This document shows positions 1 to 13,958 of a DNA stretch of 64,000 nucleotides, in pieces. The DNA is from Acanthacorydalis orientalis. Lineage: Eukaryota > Arthropoda > Insecta > Megaloptera > Corydalidae. Position 1 is the first letter of the stretch. Each line of letters opens with the position of its first letter. The stretch spans positions 19,781,745-19,845,744 of the forward strand of contig CM068322.1 of the NCBI GenBank assembly GCA_034766995.1, read 5' to 3'. The notes under the pieces are model-generated. The model did no database searches, had not been told where the DNA came from, and saw nothing but the letters and a program-made list of their open reading frames with translations. A program made the position numbers and the translations under genes.

Positions 1-44
<44 letters not shown>

Positions 45-133
45 TATTCAAAATATGTTTTCATAATGTTTCATATCTTTTGAAATTAATTACTGAATAT
101 ATTTTATAGATAAAATCATTTTTATAATAATAC

Positions 134-1160
134 CTTTGGTCTTTTATCTCCTGTTGTAATTTGTTTAGGAAGTAGTTCCCATGGAAAATGTGTTTTTATA
201 TATCTAGGATTTGGTTTATGTTCCACACATGAAAACGAATCTGCTAAAAATGTAGAAACTTTTTTATTTTCTTCACCTGATACCTTTGCGTAATCGAATA
301 GTGCAGAGTGTCTAAAAATATTAAGATACGTTTTATAATGTAAAATATTTTTTAAGCAAATACTTCATTTAATAAAAAATTATTATAATAATTATTTACA
401 TTTATATATATATATATATAAGAAAATATTCAAATACTTTGAATTAATTAATTCTCGATATTATACTTTTTGGTAGTGTATATAAATTCATAATCTCAAA
501 TGAATTGAACAGATTTTCAAACATTTCAATGCTCTAAGAATGATGACATCGAAATCAAATACCCTTAATTAATAGATGATCAATAATAAATTATTTGACA
601 ATTTTATTCGGAAAAACTAATTTTGTTTGCAGGAAAATGAAAATGCATGTATAAAAATCAATTAATTATATTTCTATCATATAATTGGTGTCTTATAAAC
701 ATGACTGTTACTTATTAAGAAGATTTGTCGTTGGCTTACTTACATATCAATTTCTAAAAGATATCTTAATAGTTTTTGTTCATTTACTTTATTGTGTGTG
801 CTTTTTTAAATAATATTTTTGACAATATCAGTCGAACTAAGAATATTTCAAAAATATTTTTCATTTCTTTAGAATTGTCAAAAAAGAATTATTTTCTGTA
901 TTTTAATTTCGAATTAAAAACTATTTCAGGTTATTTAAAGTAACTCACATCAGTGCTTATTTATCATTAAAATAATGTTTTCAAATTGAGTCAAAAAATA
1001 AAAATATCAAATCTAAAATATAACTTACTCAAAAAAAGGAAATCTTGATTGTATTTCTTCTTGTGCTCCAACGAAATCCAAATCATTTCCTATACACCAA
1101 ACCATTTCTTGCATCCATGTTGTACCTAAATAATTATATATTTTTTTTATAAATACACAC

Positions 1161-1203
<43 letters not shown>

Positions 1204-1206
1204 CAT

Positions 1207-1260
<54 letters not shown>

Positions 1261-1643
1261 CAATAATAAAATTTAATATTAATTTTCCAATATAACATTT
1301 ACATTAAAAATATATTACAAAATATAAACAGAAATGACATATAATACAGTTTTTGGTGCTGTATAAATTTTTCATTCGCTCACAGATGACGAATAGGCTC
1401 TTCAAAAATATCAAATTATTAATTATTGATCATTTTTAGTCTTGATACGTGAATTTAGATTCCTTGATTCGAACCCTCACAGTATCAAGGTACAAAAAAT
1501 CTCTGTATTTAATTTTCATTTTTAGTTTGTAGGCATTGAAAATTCATTTTTTAAACAAAAAATATCATTATTTATTTATTAATTTTCTACAAATAAGGCA
1601 AAAAAGACAACTATTTGATAAAAGTGTAGATATTAAATACATT

Positions 1644-1684
<41 letters not shown>

Positions 1685-2609
1685 TGAAGAAAAAATAAAA
1701 AAAAAAATCTAAATAAATTTTAATAAACAATGATAATTTGATGTAAATTATTTCACTGAACGAATGAAATCAAATGAAATTAATTAACTGAATAAACTGA
1801 TTTTAATTACTGTACTCTACTAAATAAATAAATGTTAATATATTCAAACAAAAATTTTATTGTGTTATTTTAAATGATGTTATTTTAATTTAATTAACAT
1901 TATAAATGATTAATTTAATGAAAATATTTTTTTGTATTCGATTATTTCTTTGTTATGTTTTTTATTCAATATATACATACATTCATATGTAATCTAGTTT
2001 TATGAAAAGCCAGTTAGTATACAAATTTATCTAAAAACAATTTCGAAATACTTTCATTTGTTTTTAGTTGCTGTGATGATAATTTTTCCAGTTGAATGAA
2101 GATATTATTTTTTTTATTCATACGTGTAAACATATTGCAGAATGTTGACGAATATAAATTAATGCATGATAATATATTTTTTGTATAACAAGTGCATACA
2201 ATAAAAGAATTTATTTACTTTCAAAAACAATAAAAATGTTAACGATGGTAAATCATTACAAGAAAGAGTAATAGTTCTTTGACCTCAACAATTGCAAACA
2301 ATATATAGGTAATTATGTCAATGCTAAATCACTCTTCGGCAAATATATTAACTAATCTAAGTACTTTCAACAAGTTTTTTTTATATTATTCAATTTTCCT
2401 AAGTAGTATTTTGCAAGCATTACTATGTTACTTTCACTTTATTATAGTATATCACGTCTTACCAATAGAATAGATATTTTCATTTTCTGAATATATAACA
2501 GAACCTATAAACACAGTAATTAAAATAAAATTAAGCTTGTAGTTTATGTAATACTTGTGCCAGTTATTCAAGTATTTATTTGATTTCTTTGTTTATATGT
2601 GTGTGTTTG

Positions 2610-2647
<38 letters not shown>

Positions 2648-3324
2648 TAGATAGATATATATATAGATATAATTGTTATTACTATAAAAATAAATAAGGA
2701 AAAAATATTTTTATTTTTGCATTTTTAAAAAATTAAATACCTTCACTTCCAACTGATTTTACTGCAACAGAAAATTAAAATGTGCGCAATAAAATACGAA
2801 ACTGTCGAAATGATATAATAATACAAAAATGAATACAAAAAATGAATACTATTAAAAGAAAAAAATGTATACAACATATTTTTATCATACATTGAAATTA
2901 AGACAAGTAACTTTCCTAGTATCTATTTGATATCATAATAAATTATAATTAATTTAAATTTGAATTGAAAAAATATATATAAAATACATAGACGAATTTG
3001 TAATGATTACAGAAGGATTTCAATTTGTTATTAATGCTCTTTTATAAAAACATCTTATTAATTTGATCATATTTTTTTTTGATTAAACATCTTAAATAAA
3101 CGAAACTCACCCGCTTTTGGTAAGCTGATCACCCAAACATCATCATCTCGCACTTCGAAATTCCGAATTCTCTCCGCATATTTTTCATACAGATCTCTTA
3201 TACAATATTTTCCATATCCGACTTCCAAATAACCAATATTATATTTTTCCAATAACTGTGTAGATAACATTCGATCCAACTTATTACCACTATTCGGATC
3301 GATTTTTTTCATCGGTAAAATCAT
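134..3324 (-). CDS. Cytosolic sulfotransferase (SULT family), 5' three exons; gene continues past the left edge
   Basis: Predicted cytosolic sulfotransferase, which moves sulfate from PAPS to hydroxyl or amine groups of small molecules. Exons on the minus strand: 3111-3324, 1029-1125 and 134-311. They join in phase, with GT-AG introns, into 163 codons. The first exon ends inside the PAPS 5'-phosphosulfate loop and the second completes it as PKAGTTW, followed by MQEMVW. The third exon carries YIKTHFPWELLP, typical of the region before the VARNPKD motif. That motif, the KGxxGDWK loop and the stop must lie left of base 1. The start at 3324 (MILPMKK) is the first Met; 3312 is an alternative. An upstream mini-exon like that of the neighbouring sulfotransferase cannot be excluded. 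Exon 2 is 97 nt in both sulfotransferases, which supports tandem duplication. The 1029-to-312 and 3110-to-1126 introns hold only A/T-rich DNA and (TA)n tracts. Substrate cannot be deduced. Confidence 0.88.
1164..1259. repeat. (TA)n microsatellite with TACATACA interruptions
   Basis: About 96 bp of alternating TA broken near the middle by a short ACATACATATAC stretch. It lies in intron 1 of the left sulfotransferase, just 5' of exon 2 in transcript order. Confidence 0.95.
1462..1490. repeat. Short hairpin containing a TTCGAA core
   Basis: CCTTGAT and ATCAAGG form 7-bp inverted arms around a loop that includes TTCGAACCCTC. It resembles a tRNA B box on the minus strand, but no T stem can be drawn. 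It may be the relic of a small repeat in a sulfotransferase intron. Confidence 0.35.
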
Positions 3325-3506
3325 TTTGAATTATTTTTATAAAATGTCTATTATGATTAACAATTAATTAAAATTAACAAATTAATTAAAAAACAATTAT
3401 ATTTGCCTACATTGACTTCCACTATGTAAATTTATATTTGCATAAAAAATCTTGGTAAAAAAATCGACCACTATCACGTTTGAGACATGTAAACAAAAGT
3501 TATATG

Positions 3507-3537
<31 letters not shown>

Positions 3538-3551
3538 AACACACATACATA

Positions 3552-4444
3552 CAGGGGTTTCCAATAAGGACGAAATTTTTAATTTAAAATAAAACACTGA
3601 ATTTGCGCTAAAATTTCAAGTTCCTTTATTGTAAATAAAAGTCTAATGTACGCCATTTATAAATGAAAAATTATATCGTGTAAGTGACCGCCGCGTGCTT
3701 TCTTGCAAGTAACTATTTTTTTGTTAACATTTTTAATAACATTCCTACACATCTAGTCCTCTTTCTCATCAATTACTCTTCGGATTTTATCTTTTAGTAC
3801 AGAAATTGTTATAAATTATTGGTGTACATCTGTGCTTTAACCGTACCCCAAAGAAAATAGTCCAATGGTGTTAAATCGTAGTATATTAGTGGCCAATGAA
3901 TATCTCCATTTCTAGAAATAACGTTACCAGAAAATTTCGCACACAATAAATCAATTGTTTCATCAGCTGTGGGGGTTATTTTACCATCCTGCTGGAACCA
4001 AATGTCCAGATCAATATCATCCAATTCTGTCCACAAAAAATGGTTATCATGATTTGGTATTTTTCTCCGTTCACAATAATCGCTTTAACAGCCTAATTCT
4101 CAAAAAAGTAAGGGAAAATGACCACCGGACCGACGAACAGTTATTGATGTTTCTTTATCTTGAATCGATCCAGTCTATTCAAATTTGCTCACTAATCGAA
4201 GAATTGTTGATTCAAATGGACGAGTATGCAGAGAATAAATATCGCGTAATTTACAAAATGTATTTTGTATAGAACAACCATTTTCATAATACAATTGTAT
4301 TATTTCAAATGCGTTGTTTTGTTATATAGGAAACTATAACTAAAAATGGCAATGTCAAAGTAATCAAATATTAAAAAAGTACAGCTGTCAGTTTGACCTC
4401 TGTGAAACACAACCACTTAAAAATTGCGGCCCAATTGGAAAACT

Positions 4445-4447
<3 letters not shown>
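3552..4447 (-). mobile_element. Degenerate Tc1/mariner-superfamily DNA transposon, non-autonomous fossil
   Basis: About 0.9 kb bounded by imperfect inverted ends: TTTCCAATAAGGACG near the left and, on the minus strand, TTTCCAATTGGGCCG near the right, followed on both sides by AATTTTTAA. The minus-strand frame at 3809-4036 reads a transposase catalytic core with WFQQDG (a catalytic Asp) and DLTPLDYFLWG (the next Asp). By my count 36 residues separate the two aspartates, unlike the 34 of classical mariners. A helix-turn-helix part is not evident and the frame is short, so the copy is dead. (TA)n tracts lie close to both ends, consistent with insertion at TA. Confidence 0.75.
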
Positions 4448-4478
<31 letters not shown>

Positions 4479-4797
4479 TTCTATATGATTTTCAATTAAA
4501 AAATAAACTAATTATACATTTATTTAAAAATGCAATGAATTTAATAATTTTGATATTAAATTTATCTTATCACAGTATTTCTTACTCAAATATCATTATT
4601 TATTATTAGATAACAAAAATAGAATTGTATCATCTATCTATAATTTAATTATTTTGTTTTGAATGAGTAATAGCGTTTCATATTTTTCTAATTTTTCACA
4701 CTTACATACATTATAACAAATTACAACTCAAAATGAATTTTGTTTATCCTAAACATTTGATATGCAATCATACATATCTACATCTCTCTCTCTCTCT

Positions 4798-4847
<50 letters not shown>

Positions 4848-5672
4848 GTATATGTATATGAATGCACATTATCTAGCATTAAACTGCATATTAGTAAAAA
4901 AAAATAATTTAAAGTGTTTGACTAAACAGACTTAAATTAAAAATCGATTTAATTGTTAATACAAAACGTACACAAAACAGTTGTAATTATAACACAAATA
5001 TGTACAAAAAAAATTATTCATATAGATCTTAAAAACAAAAATGGTTATTTATTATTTTCATCGTGATATAATATTTTAAATTATTAGAATAATATTTTTT
5101 GTTTTATATTAATGAAAATAATTTTGACATAAATATATTCATTTATCAACTTGAAATTCACAACATAGTTTAGCATAATATTGTGGTTATATTTTTCCAT
5201 TTTTCTGATCTAAATATTAAATAAGTGATAATTTTAAACCTATAGTTGTTGCCTATGAGCACTTTGATGGAAATATTATCACTCTCAAAGCACCAACCTA
5301 CTGAAAAATCTCACAAAGATGATCAATTATCGAACTTTTTGTACAAAATATATTTTTTGGATTGTAAAATGATCTGAAAAATCAGTTGTGAAAGAATCTT
5401 CTATTGCATTAAATACTCTTCAACTTTTTCAGAATATTTAAAAAACTGTTTACAATTATCAGAGAGTAAATGTTTAAAATTAATTTGTTTATGTTACTAG
5501 AACAGAACAAAGGAAAAAATTAACAAATTATTCACTGAAAATACGATAACATATTTATAACAATTCTACAAATCATTTATATAAAAGAATTTATAAAATA
5601 TATTTTAATGTTTACTGAAATAATCTTATTTTTTATTCTATTTACTAATCCGTATCTAGTTTTTATTCATAA

Positions 5673-5714
<42 letters not shown>

Positions 5715-5885
5715 ATATTTTTGAAAAAGGATACAAAGGATACATTGATCTTTATAGATTTTCTAATGTTTCTTTAGTAATTTGTATAATAATTGTTAAA
5801 TGAATATAAAATAGTCTCTAATAAAATATTACATTTTTTAAACAATTGTTGCTTAATTATAATTGTAATGAAATTATTTATGAAA

Positions 5886-5941
<56 letters not shown>

Positions 5942-6392
5942 ATGAAAAGTGTGTTACATTTAAAACTGATAAAATACGTTTATATAATACAATTTTAACT
6001 TATGTGTATAATGCGAATATGCAGTAGAAGTTAAATTTGACAATAAATAAACAAAAGTAGTTGTGTTTATTCATCGCCCATCTGAATAAATAAAAGCAAT
6101 CTCTTAAACCCTTTACACAAAAAAAAAAAAACATTTTTCTATATTTTTGACAATACACTATTCAATAAAATATTAATAAAAGTATTTTTGTAAATTAATC
6201 AGATTTTTCCTTTTCCAAGTACTCATTTTTTTACTTTAAAAAATATTTTCTGCACTTCTAATTTTATATTTAATAAACTTTTGTTAAATTTGGTATTTGA
6301 TATATTATTTAACTTATTTTTAGAGTATTATTTTTACTGTTAATTTTTTAAATTTATTTAACACATTCGGTACTCTCTTAAATATTTGCACT

Positions 6393-6448
<56 letters not shown>

Positions 6449-7025
6449 CATATTTGTAAATATATCATAAAACAGTTTTACGTGTGTTGAATTACTAGAA
6501 ACGAAAACAACTAATGCGTTCGAAATTAAAATATCACTTGTAATATAAAAAAAATATTTAGTTATATAACACAAGTTATTTTTATTTCAGAAATAACAAT
6601 GATAAATAAGAGATGAATTGAAATTAATTAACAGAAAAAACAATAAATATAAATAACAATAAATAAAATTAATAATTCATTTGAAAACCATGTTGCTTAT
6701 ATAAACAAGAATGTAATGAAAAAAATACCAAACAATTAAACTAAATTAGTCACTTTGTGTTTAAATAAATTTTATACAGTCTGTAATTAAATAATCTAAC
6801 TAGTATTCACAAAAGAATCTACTGATCGATATTAAATAAATAAGAAATGTCATTACTTCAAATACGTTTATCCACTACTGAATGATTATACTTGCATACA
6901 ATATTTATATGAAATCAAATTGAAAAGAGACGGTTTCGTCAGAATTTACTGGTCTAAACTGCGGTCATTTCATAACACAAAAAAATATTGTTAAATATCA
7001 TATTGTGTAGCAAATCTATATATTT

Positions 7026-7026
<1 letters not shown>

Positions 7027-7115
<89 letters not shown>

Positions 7116-7117
7116 GT
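7027..7117. repeat. (TC)n followed by (TA)n microsatellite
   Basis: About 11 TC units pass directly into about 34 TA units with one CATA interruption. The TC-to-TA transition recurs at 4783-4860, and a TA-to-GA version occurs at 13901-13958. Confidence 0.95.
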
Positions 7118-7884
7118 GTGTGAATGTGTGTGAAAGAGAGATAGAAATATTAATAAACAAAGTTAATAATATTCAATTATGTAATACCAAAAAAGGAATA
7201 TATAATATAAGGAATATAATATAAGGAATATATTTTGTATGAAAATAGTAATTAATAATTCAAACCATTGAAATTTTTATTTATCGACATTTTTTGTGAG
7301 ATGAGGTTTTTTCTTATTTTTTATTTTAATAATTTTATATAAATATATATTATTATTTATAATTTTTTTTACTTTTTACATTGTTGTTCAATATGACATT
7401 GATTGATGAACTATTTAATTCACTTTATTTAAGAAGAGGTTATAAGGAATACCATTACCTGAAAATTTTATTGTTATAAACTTATTATTATCTAAAAAAA
7501 GATACATTTTTTTACAACAATAATTTCAATATGCAAAAAAAATCAAAATTTTAAAGTTTTCTTGAGATTAAACTCGTTTTAGAAATTAATTCTCTTTTTA
7601 TCCCATAAAAATTGGTCCAATCAATAATGATAAAAATAATTTTTACTGATCATTTTTTATTGTTTCTTATATACATTTAAATAGTGATACCATCATCTTC
7701 ACTACCATAATGTAGGAAAATCTTTTAAAAAGAATTCATTTGTGAATGTTAATTTAACCTTAATGTCAAGACTGCATCGTGACTAAAGTTTTGCGTTGTT
7801 AATGAAGTATTATAATTAAAAAAATATTTAATCATTACTAAGAAAATTTTCTTTTTATATCTCATTTCTTAATTATATATATAC

Positions 7885-7919
<35 letters not shown>

Positions 7920-8476
7920 ACAGACGAACGGTTTTGACATTGCCATTTTTATTTATTCTATTAAAAATTAAAATTAATATAATATTTGTTATTGTATATA
8001 CTCAAATATAATCTGTTCAATAACAACAGTGTACTAATATTGAAGAAGAAATTAAAGAATTAACTTCAAAATGCATAAGAACTTCTTATAATTTCACAAA
8101 TAATTAGATTTTTTTTAATATCCTTGAATATTTTAATGCGTAGTAATAAAATAAATTGCGGAAAGAAAAAATACAAACAATTTTGTGGAGGACAAGGTTC
8201 TATATGAACCACTGAATCAGAAAAAAACAGTTTGTACACAATGCCACTTATTAACATGATTTATATTAAATCCTATTAATTAAAAATCAGTTTAATCTAC
8301 TCATTTCATTTCTAAAAGTGCCGTAAATTATTTCAAAATTGCCAAAAATTTGTCAGAATTTTTTTTTAAATCTAAACCTGCCTTCTTTGCTATTATTGAT
8401 TGTTTCTATCATGAATAAATACTAACTTAATCAGTTTAACCTTACTTGATACAAATTTATTTATTTAAATTATTGA

Positions 8477-8527
8477 ATTATATATATATATATAATTCAA
8501 TAATTTAAATATATATATATATTATAC

Positions 8528-8567
<40 letters not shown>

Positions 8568-8632
8568 TACATATATATATATATTTAATACATATATATA
8601 TATATATTTATAGAGAAAGAGAGAGAGAGGGA
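8477..8632. repeat. Compound (TA)n / (GA)n array with nested inverted repeat
   Basis: TA tracts are separated by short AATTCAATAATTTAAAT-type and AATACATAT-type spacers and end in a GAGAGA run. The flanks of the first TA tract (TTGAATTATA and TATAATTCAA) form an inverted repeat, so the array can extrude as a cruciform. Confidence 0.85.
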
Positions 8633-10143
8633 ACGAAAAAAAAAAATGAAAAGTACCAAATGAAAAAGTTTTTTTTGAAAACAAGTTATCTCTTATAAAA
8701 TAAAAAAATGGGTTTTTTAAAATGTTGTGTAAGTTACAGATATTCTAAGAATAATTATAATTGTTTAATTTAACTATGTTCGAGTTTCATTTCATAATTT
8801 CGAAGAAAAAAATCATCTGTAGTTATATTACCACACGAAATATTGAAACTTCCCCTTTAACGAGTTTAAACAACTGTAGAAAAACATGTTAGCATTGATT
8901 TTGACCTCGGTGTTTATTTTTAATGTATTTTGCAATTTCAGTTTAATTGATATAATGATTCTCAAAAAATAAAAAAATAATCTAGTTTTTAAGCTATTTT
9001 TCCTTTTAGCATCTCATATTTAATGTATGAATGCATAATTTAACAAAAAAAATGTTGAATAACATCGCAAAAATCGTTTTCAGTTTATTGTAATTTAAAA
9101 AAAAAAACTTATTTTTTATTTTTATAAAAATATTATTTTTAAACAGCACTTTATGTAATAAGATAAGTACTTCAAATATTTCAGGAGTGTTATTCTTAGA
9201 ATCATACTTAGTAATGCAAATAAAAATAATATTTTTCCTACTGACCTTAAATTTAACTCAAGTAATTGGTCTTTAAAGAAACTAAATCATGGATAATTAT
9301 TTTATTTTTTCTATGTATTAATTAAAATCTAAATATTATTGAATAGTCTTAACAGAATTATATTTCAGATTAAATAGCTTAACCGAAATAATTGAAGAAT
9401 TCGGATGAGGAAAATTAGAGGAAAAAAATTTCACACCTTAAGTTTATATATTCAAATCATTACAGGGTGTCCATTTTGGATAGAATTGAATCAAATAATA
9501 GCTTCGTCTTTTCATAACCAAGTGTTTAAATCAAATTATACATTTATAGAATGTTGAGAAATAAATCATTATATGTCAACTTTAACCTGGAATGAAATAT
9601 AATTTTATATGCTAATATTGCTTCCTCATTAATAAAATTCTTTTAGAATAAATTTAAGGAAGTATAAATAAAATTCAAGCTTTATTCTCTATTAAAAACT
9701 CCTTCCTTAGATTTTCTGTCTTAAGCAAGTGTTTTCACAATTATTATATAAAATTGTTAATAGAAATAAATTACTTTTTACAGAAAAAAACAGCATAATA
9801 ATATGAACTTATGATAATAGGTTACTTTTTAATGATTATTAATTTACTTGTAATTAAATTTATGATTTAATTGTAACCAACACAAGAAATTTGAATATTA
9901 TACACATTTACACAACCCTTTATAAATGTTCAATGTAAACGACAATATGTTCAATTGATATCATTACAATTTCAGTGTTAAAAAAAATTTCTAGTTACAC
10001 AATCAACAATGATCCCCCAACATCGTTTATATTTGTCATTGCATGCATAATGACTTTAGATAAGATAATAATGCAACTACCTCCACTAAATATATCCGCC
10101 ATTTATAATAAATTATTCATTCTATACAATTGTTTGTTTGTTA

Positions 10144-10694
10144 TTAGGTTGGTAGAAAAATAATCACGATTTTTGTTTTCTGAATTTTAACCTTAACTTT
10201 TTCAATGAAAATGTTATTTTATCGTGTCCATATTAATATCATTTTAAAGTGCGTTTTTCGATCTGTATTTTGGTAACATCGACTTTAGTTTTATTATTAA
10301 GTTTGCTTCAAATTGAGCTATTGAATTAAAGACGGAAAAGAAGCAAATAACAGCACTTTTTTTGTATGAGTTCAAAACTGGTGATAAAGCAGCAGAAACT
10401 GCTAGTAGACTAAATGATGCTTTGGATGTGGGTGTTATTAAGAAACGTACAGTGCAATGGTAATTATAAAAAGTTCGTGCTGGGAACGAAAGCCTTGAAA
10501 ATAAAGGTTGCGGACGTCCTTCTTTAGTTCATAACGACCAACTGAAGGCATTAGTTGAATCAGAACCACATACAACAATTCGAGAGCTTATACAAAAGTT
10601 AGGTGTTAGTCATCCAACAGTTCTGGACCACTGCAAACAGCTATGTATATGAATTTAAAAGTCATAAAACGCGATTATTTTTCTATTGACCTAA
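10144..10694 (+). mobile_element. Internally deleted mariner, N-terminal half retained
   Basis: Terminal inverted repeats begin TTAGGTTGGTAGAAAAATAA on the left and TTAGGTCAATAGAAAAATAA on the right (read from the minus strand). TA dinucleotides sit immediately outside both, as expected for the mariner target duplication. The plus strand encodes a decayed helix-turn-helix domain of a SETMAR-like transposase: residues such as KVRAGNESLENKGCGRPSL and ESEPHTTIRELIQKLGVSH are readable, with in-frame stops after TVQW. The catalytic DD34D half is missing: the frame passes almost directly into the right terminal repeat. The element cannot supply its own transposase. Confidence 0.88.
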
Positions 10695-10727
10695 TAATAC
10701 AAAAAAGTAGATAATTCTTATTAAAAA

Positions 10728-10895
10728 CTTTTCTAATAAAAATTTTCGACTTATATTTTATGCAGATAATTTGTGTGTATAATTTGTTAATTTCTGTTAT
10801 TTGTTAAGGGAGAAAGAATGTCAGCAAGTGGGGAGCGAAGCCTCCCTGAGGCCGATCAAGCGAATAGGAGACAGAGTCCCCCGATATTATGAATA
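10728..10895 (+). repeat. GC-rich cassette, copy 1 (with AT-rich body type A)
   Basis: A GC-rich patch at about 10810-10885 in very AT-rich DNA. It includes AGTGGGGAGCGAAGCCTCCC, whose arms can fold into a hairpin, and AAGCGAATAGGAG, a decayed form of the GAGCGTAGCGAG motif seen in other copies. It is preceded by AACTTTTCTAATAAAAA and by TAATTTGTTAATTTCTGTTA, both also found in copy 2 near 28.7-28.9 kb. It starts only about 35 bp from the end of the mariner remnant. Confidence 0.7.
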
Positions 10896-12656
10896 AATTA
10901 ATCAAAGAAGTTAATACTAATAATGCATCAGTCAAAATGTATTTTCCTGATAGTCTTCATTCTTTTGGATCATCTGAATTTCTAATATTCAGTATTAATT
11001 TTGGCACATATGCATTCACATATTAGTTTCTCATAATTATTTGAAGATAAAATATGTATTGAAACTAATAGTAGAAAACAAACACTTAGATGATTCAAAA
11101 AAGTAAAGATCATAATAACGTATCAACCGGATCACAAACATAAAAGCATTCGATTATAGTTTCAATTACAATATTGTCCTTAAAACGTATATTATTATTT
11201 TTTCTCTCAAACATTAAAGGTGAAAACAAACAGTGCTAAAAAATATTCCAATATCGATCAAATCCATTAATAATATGCTTTTATTGTCTCTTTGAAGCAA
11301 TTCTGTAGGAAATCATGACAATTCGTTTGAAATCTTGGAACTAACCCTCTACTCATTATATCTTAAGAATTTTCGGTTATGCGACTTATATGCTCTATTA
11401 TTTGAAACTCGCAGTGCAAAAAACATTAGATCTCTCAGGTTTCACGGAATGAATAACGTCAAGCATATTAAATTCACAGATGAGTAACAATATGTTGTCT
11501 AGTCGTTACTACTTTCTTACTCATGGGTAAAAATAAATTGTTTTTAAACGACCGTAAAATTTTAATTTGAGATTTTAACAAAACAAGTATCGACAGAACA
11601 GAGATTCATTTTGAGAATGATTAAACATTGGCAAAATGATTAAACATTGAATATTTTAACAGGAATATATTTGTTTATTTCTAAATCTAAATTGAAGTAA
11701 ATTTTTATATAACTGCATATTTATTAGATTAGAAAAGAAGAAATCAAATTATATTTCTATATACAACTTAATTAAAAAAATAACGATCGATTCCAAAGTT
11801 GATTTTTTTACTTTACTGCGTTTTAAAACATTGCAAGAGAATGAAATATTAAATAATTAAATTTTACATTATTGAATGTTTAATAGCAAAGAGCATAAAG
11901 AGTGTTCTTATTTCAGGCAACTTAATGCACAAACCAGAATTTACTAATTTATGTGTTTTGCACCTAAAATATATTGTTGTTCTAAAATATGAAAAATGGT
12001 TTAGAATAAATAAATTTATTTTAAAAACATTCAAGTATTCCAATTATTTTTATGATTAATGTCACTTTATAATAATAACTATCAGATTAATATCCGTTAA
12101 ATCGAAACATTCTAAGTTTAATAAAATTATTATATGTTGTTAAAACTGTTTAAAGTGAAAGTATTTAGAAAGTAAAAATAGAATTTAAATTATGAAAAAT
12201 TTTTAAAAAAAATCAATATAAGAAACGTGAAAAAAAATTCAGAATAAAACATACACAATGAGTAAAATAGGAACGGTAGATATTAGTATAAGAATAATTT
12301 TTTTATTCCAGAAAAGTATTATTTCAACAACAAAGTATTTTATTTTTTTGTTTACATTCTTTTATGAACATTTTTTATAATTATTTATAAAATTACAAAC
12401 ATATTTATAAACAAATGTGTCGTAGACATCAATTACATTTCTTAATAAAGTAAATGTTATTTTATAGTGATATTAAAAAAAATTATTATAAAAAAATTAT
12501 GAGGGTAGATAATTTGAATGCAATATTAAAAAAAATATTATATGATAATTAGAAAATGATAATGAGATAATGATAATTAGAAAAATATAATTGGTATTTA
12601 TTTTTAATCATTAACTGGCAGAATTTAAATTCTATGTCTTTTCAAAATTATAATAC

Positions 12657-12691
<35 letters not shown>

Positions 12692-13195
12692 AAAAAAAAT
12701 ATATATATATAAAATTTAAAAAATGTATTCAAATAAATTCTTTTTATTTTAGTACCAAAAAATCATGACGAAATAAATGTATTATCTATAAAATGATATA
12801 TAAGAAATAAGAATAAACTAAGAAATAAATGAAATGCCTAAAATCTGAATTTATAATGTTACAAAGTATTAAATTATGAAATATCACAGACTTAGTTAAT
12901 TAGGCTGAATAGAATGTACGAGGGATGGTTAAATATCTAAATGCTTATTAGATTAGAGATATTGTTAGATTAGAAAATAAAAAGGAGAAAATGAACTACA
13001 AAATATTAATTTAAATACTTAAAAAGATTTTCTAAAGAGATTAGAGTAATTTAATTGGTAAGATTAAGCCACGATAATAAAAGGAATGACAACGAATGAG
13101 AAAGATAGCTGAGCTTTATATCAAACTACAAACAAAAAAGAAATAATTATTATGAATCGATTTCAAGACAGAGATATTGAATAATGTTGAGTGTT

Positions 13196-13259
<64 letters not shown>

Positions 13260-13897
13260 AAATGTATTCATATTTACACTTAGAAAAAACAAATTAAAAT
13301 TTAATCTTAAATGAACTTTGTAATCTATTGGATTAAAAGTATATTTTATAAAATAAGCGTTCAACAAAGAAGAAAAGCAATAACAATAATGAAGGAAAAT
13401 GAATTTTGTAATATTTGCAGGATTTCGCGATTATAGATTTATACGGAACTATTTAATTCAGTTACTTTTAAGAAATTAAAATGTTATATTTGAACCTTCA
13501 AAATATATCAAAAAATATTTGTCGAATATTAATATACAAAAAGCAAAAAAGTAAAAAACTAGATCGATAAGTAAATTATAAAATTTATATAGAATTAGAC
13601 TTGAAAATTAAATCTATAATATGACTTAACAACATAACGTTCCGCTTTAAATCTATATGAATATTTTGTCTTATATTTAAGGATTTATTTTACCAATATG
13701 GCAATAGTCACAATGCAGAAGTATCAAACAATAATTTTTGTATTTCATAATAAAAATTGAGCAAAATGAGAAAACTTAATTAGTATTTAATAATAATTAT
13801 ATGATTAAATATTCAATAGGTAATTTTATTATTTATTTTTTAAATGAAATAATTCTCTAAAATAGAATAATAATAGATATTTACAGAAATAAACTTT

Positions 13898-13955
<58 letters not shown>
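10896..13955. other. Intergenic A/T-rich DNA, no gene seen
   Basis: No open frame with convincing composition. The more balanced stretch at about 11280-11530 could be an old transposon, but I could not read any protein from it. (TA)n tracts lie near 12655-12700 and 13199-13256. Confidence 0.6.

Positions 13956-13958
<3 letters not shown>
13901..13958. repeat. (TA)n(GA)n microsatellite
   Basis: About 17 TA units followed by about 12 GA units, abutting the 5' end of a LINE 3' fragment. Confidence 0.93.

Larger units (their letters stand above)
4448..10143. other. Intergenic A/T-rich DNA, no gene seen
   Basis: Between the fossil transposon and the next mariner remnant I see no coding potential beyond microsatellite artefacts. 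It holds (TC)n(TA)n at 4783-4860, (TA)n near 5675-5711, 5889-5939 and 6400-6445, (TC)n(TA)n at 7027-7117, (TA)n near 7890-7916 and a compound array at 8477-8632. A sequence near 9469 (ACAGGGTGTCC) resembles a transposon terminus but no partner was found. The segment near 7650-7710 is one copy of a degenerate dispersed repeat containing TGATCATTTTTTATTG. Confidence 0.7.

Noticed and set aside
1462..1490. tRNA-like B box (GGTTCGAATC on the minus strand)
   Set aside because: No T-stem pairing, no A box or anticodon arm at the correct distance; only a 7-bp hairpin is present.
3955..4272. 105-codon plus-strand frame across the fossil transposon
   Set aside because: It is antisense to the transposase remnant, which is recognisable on the minus strand.
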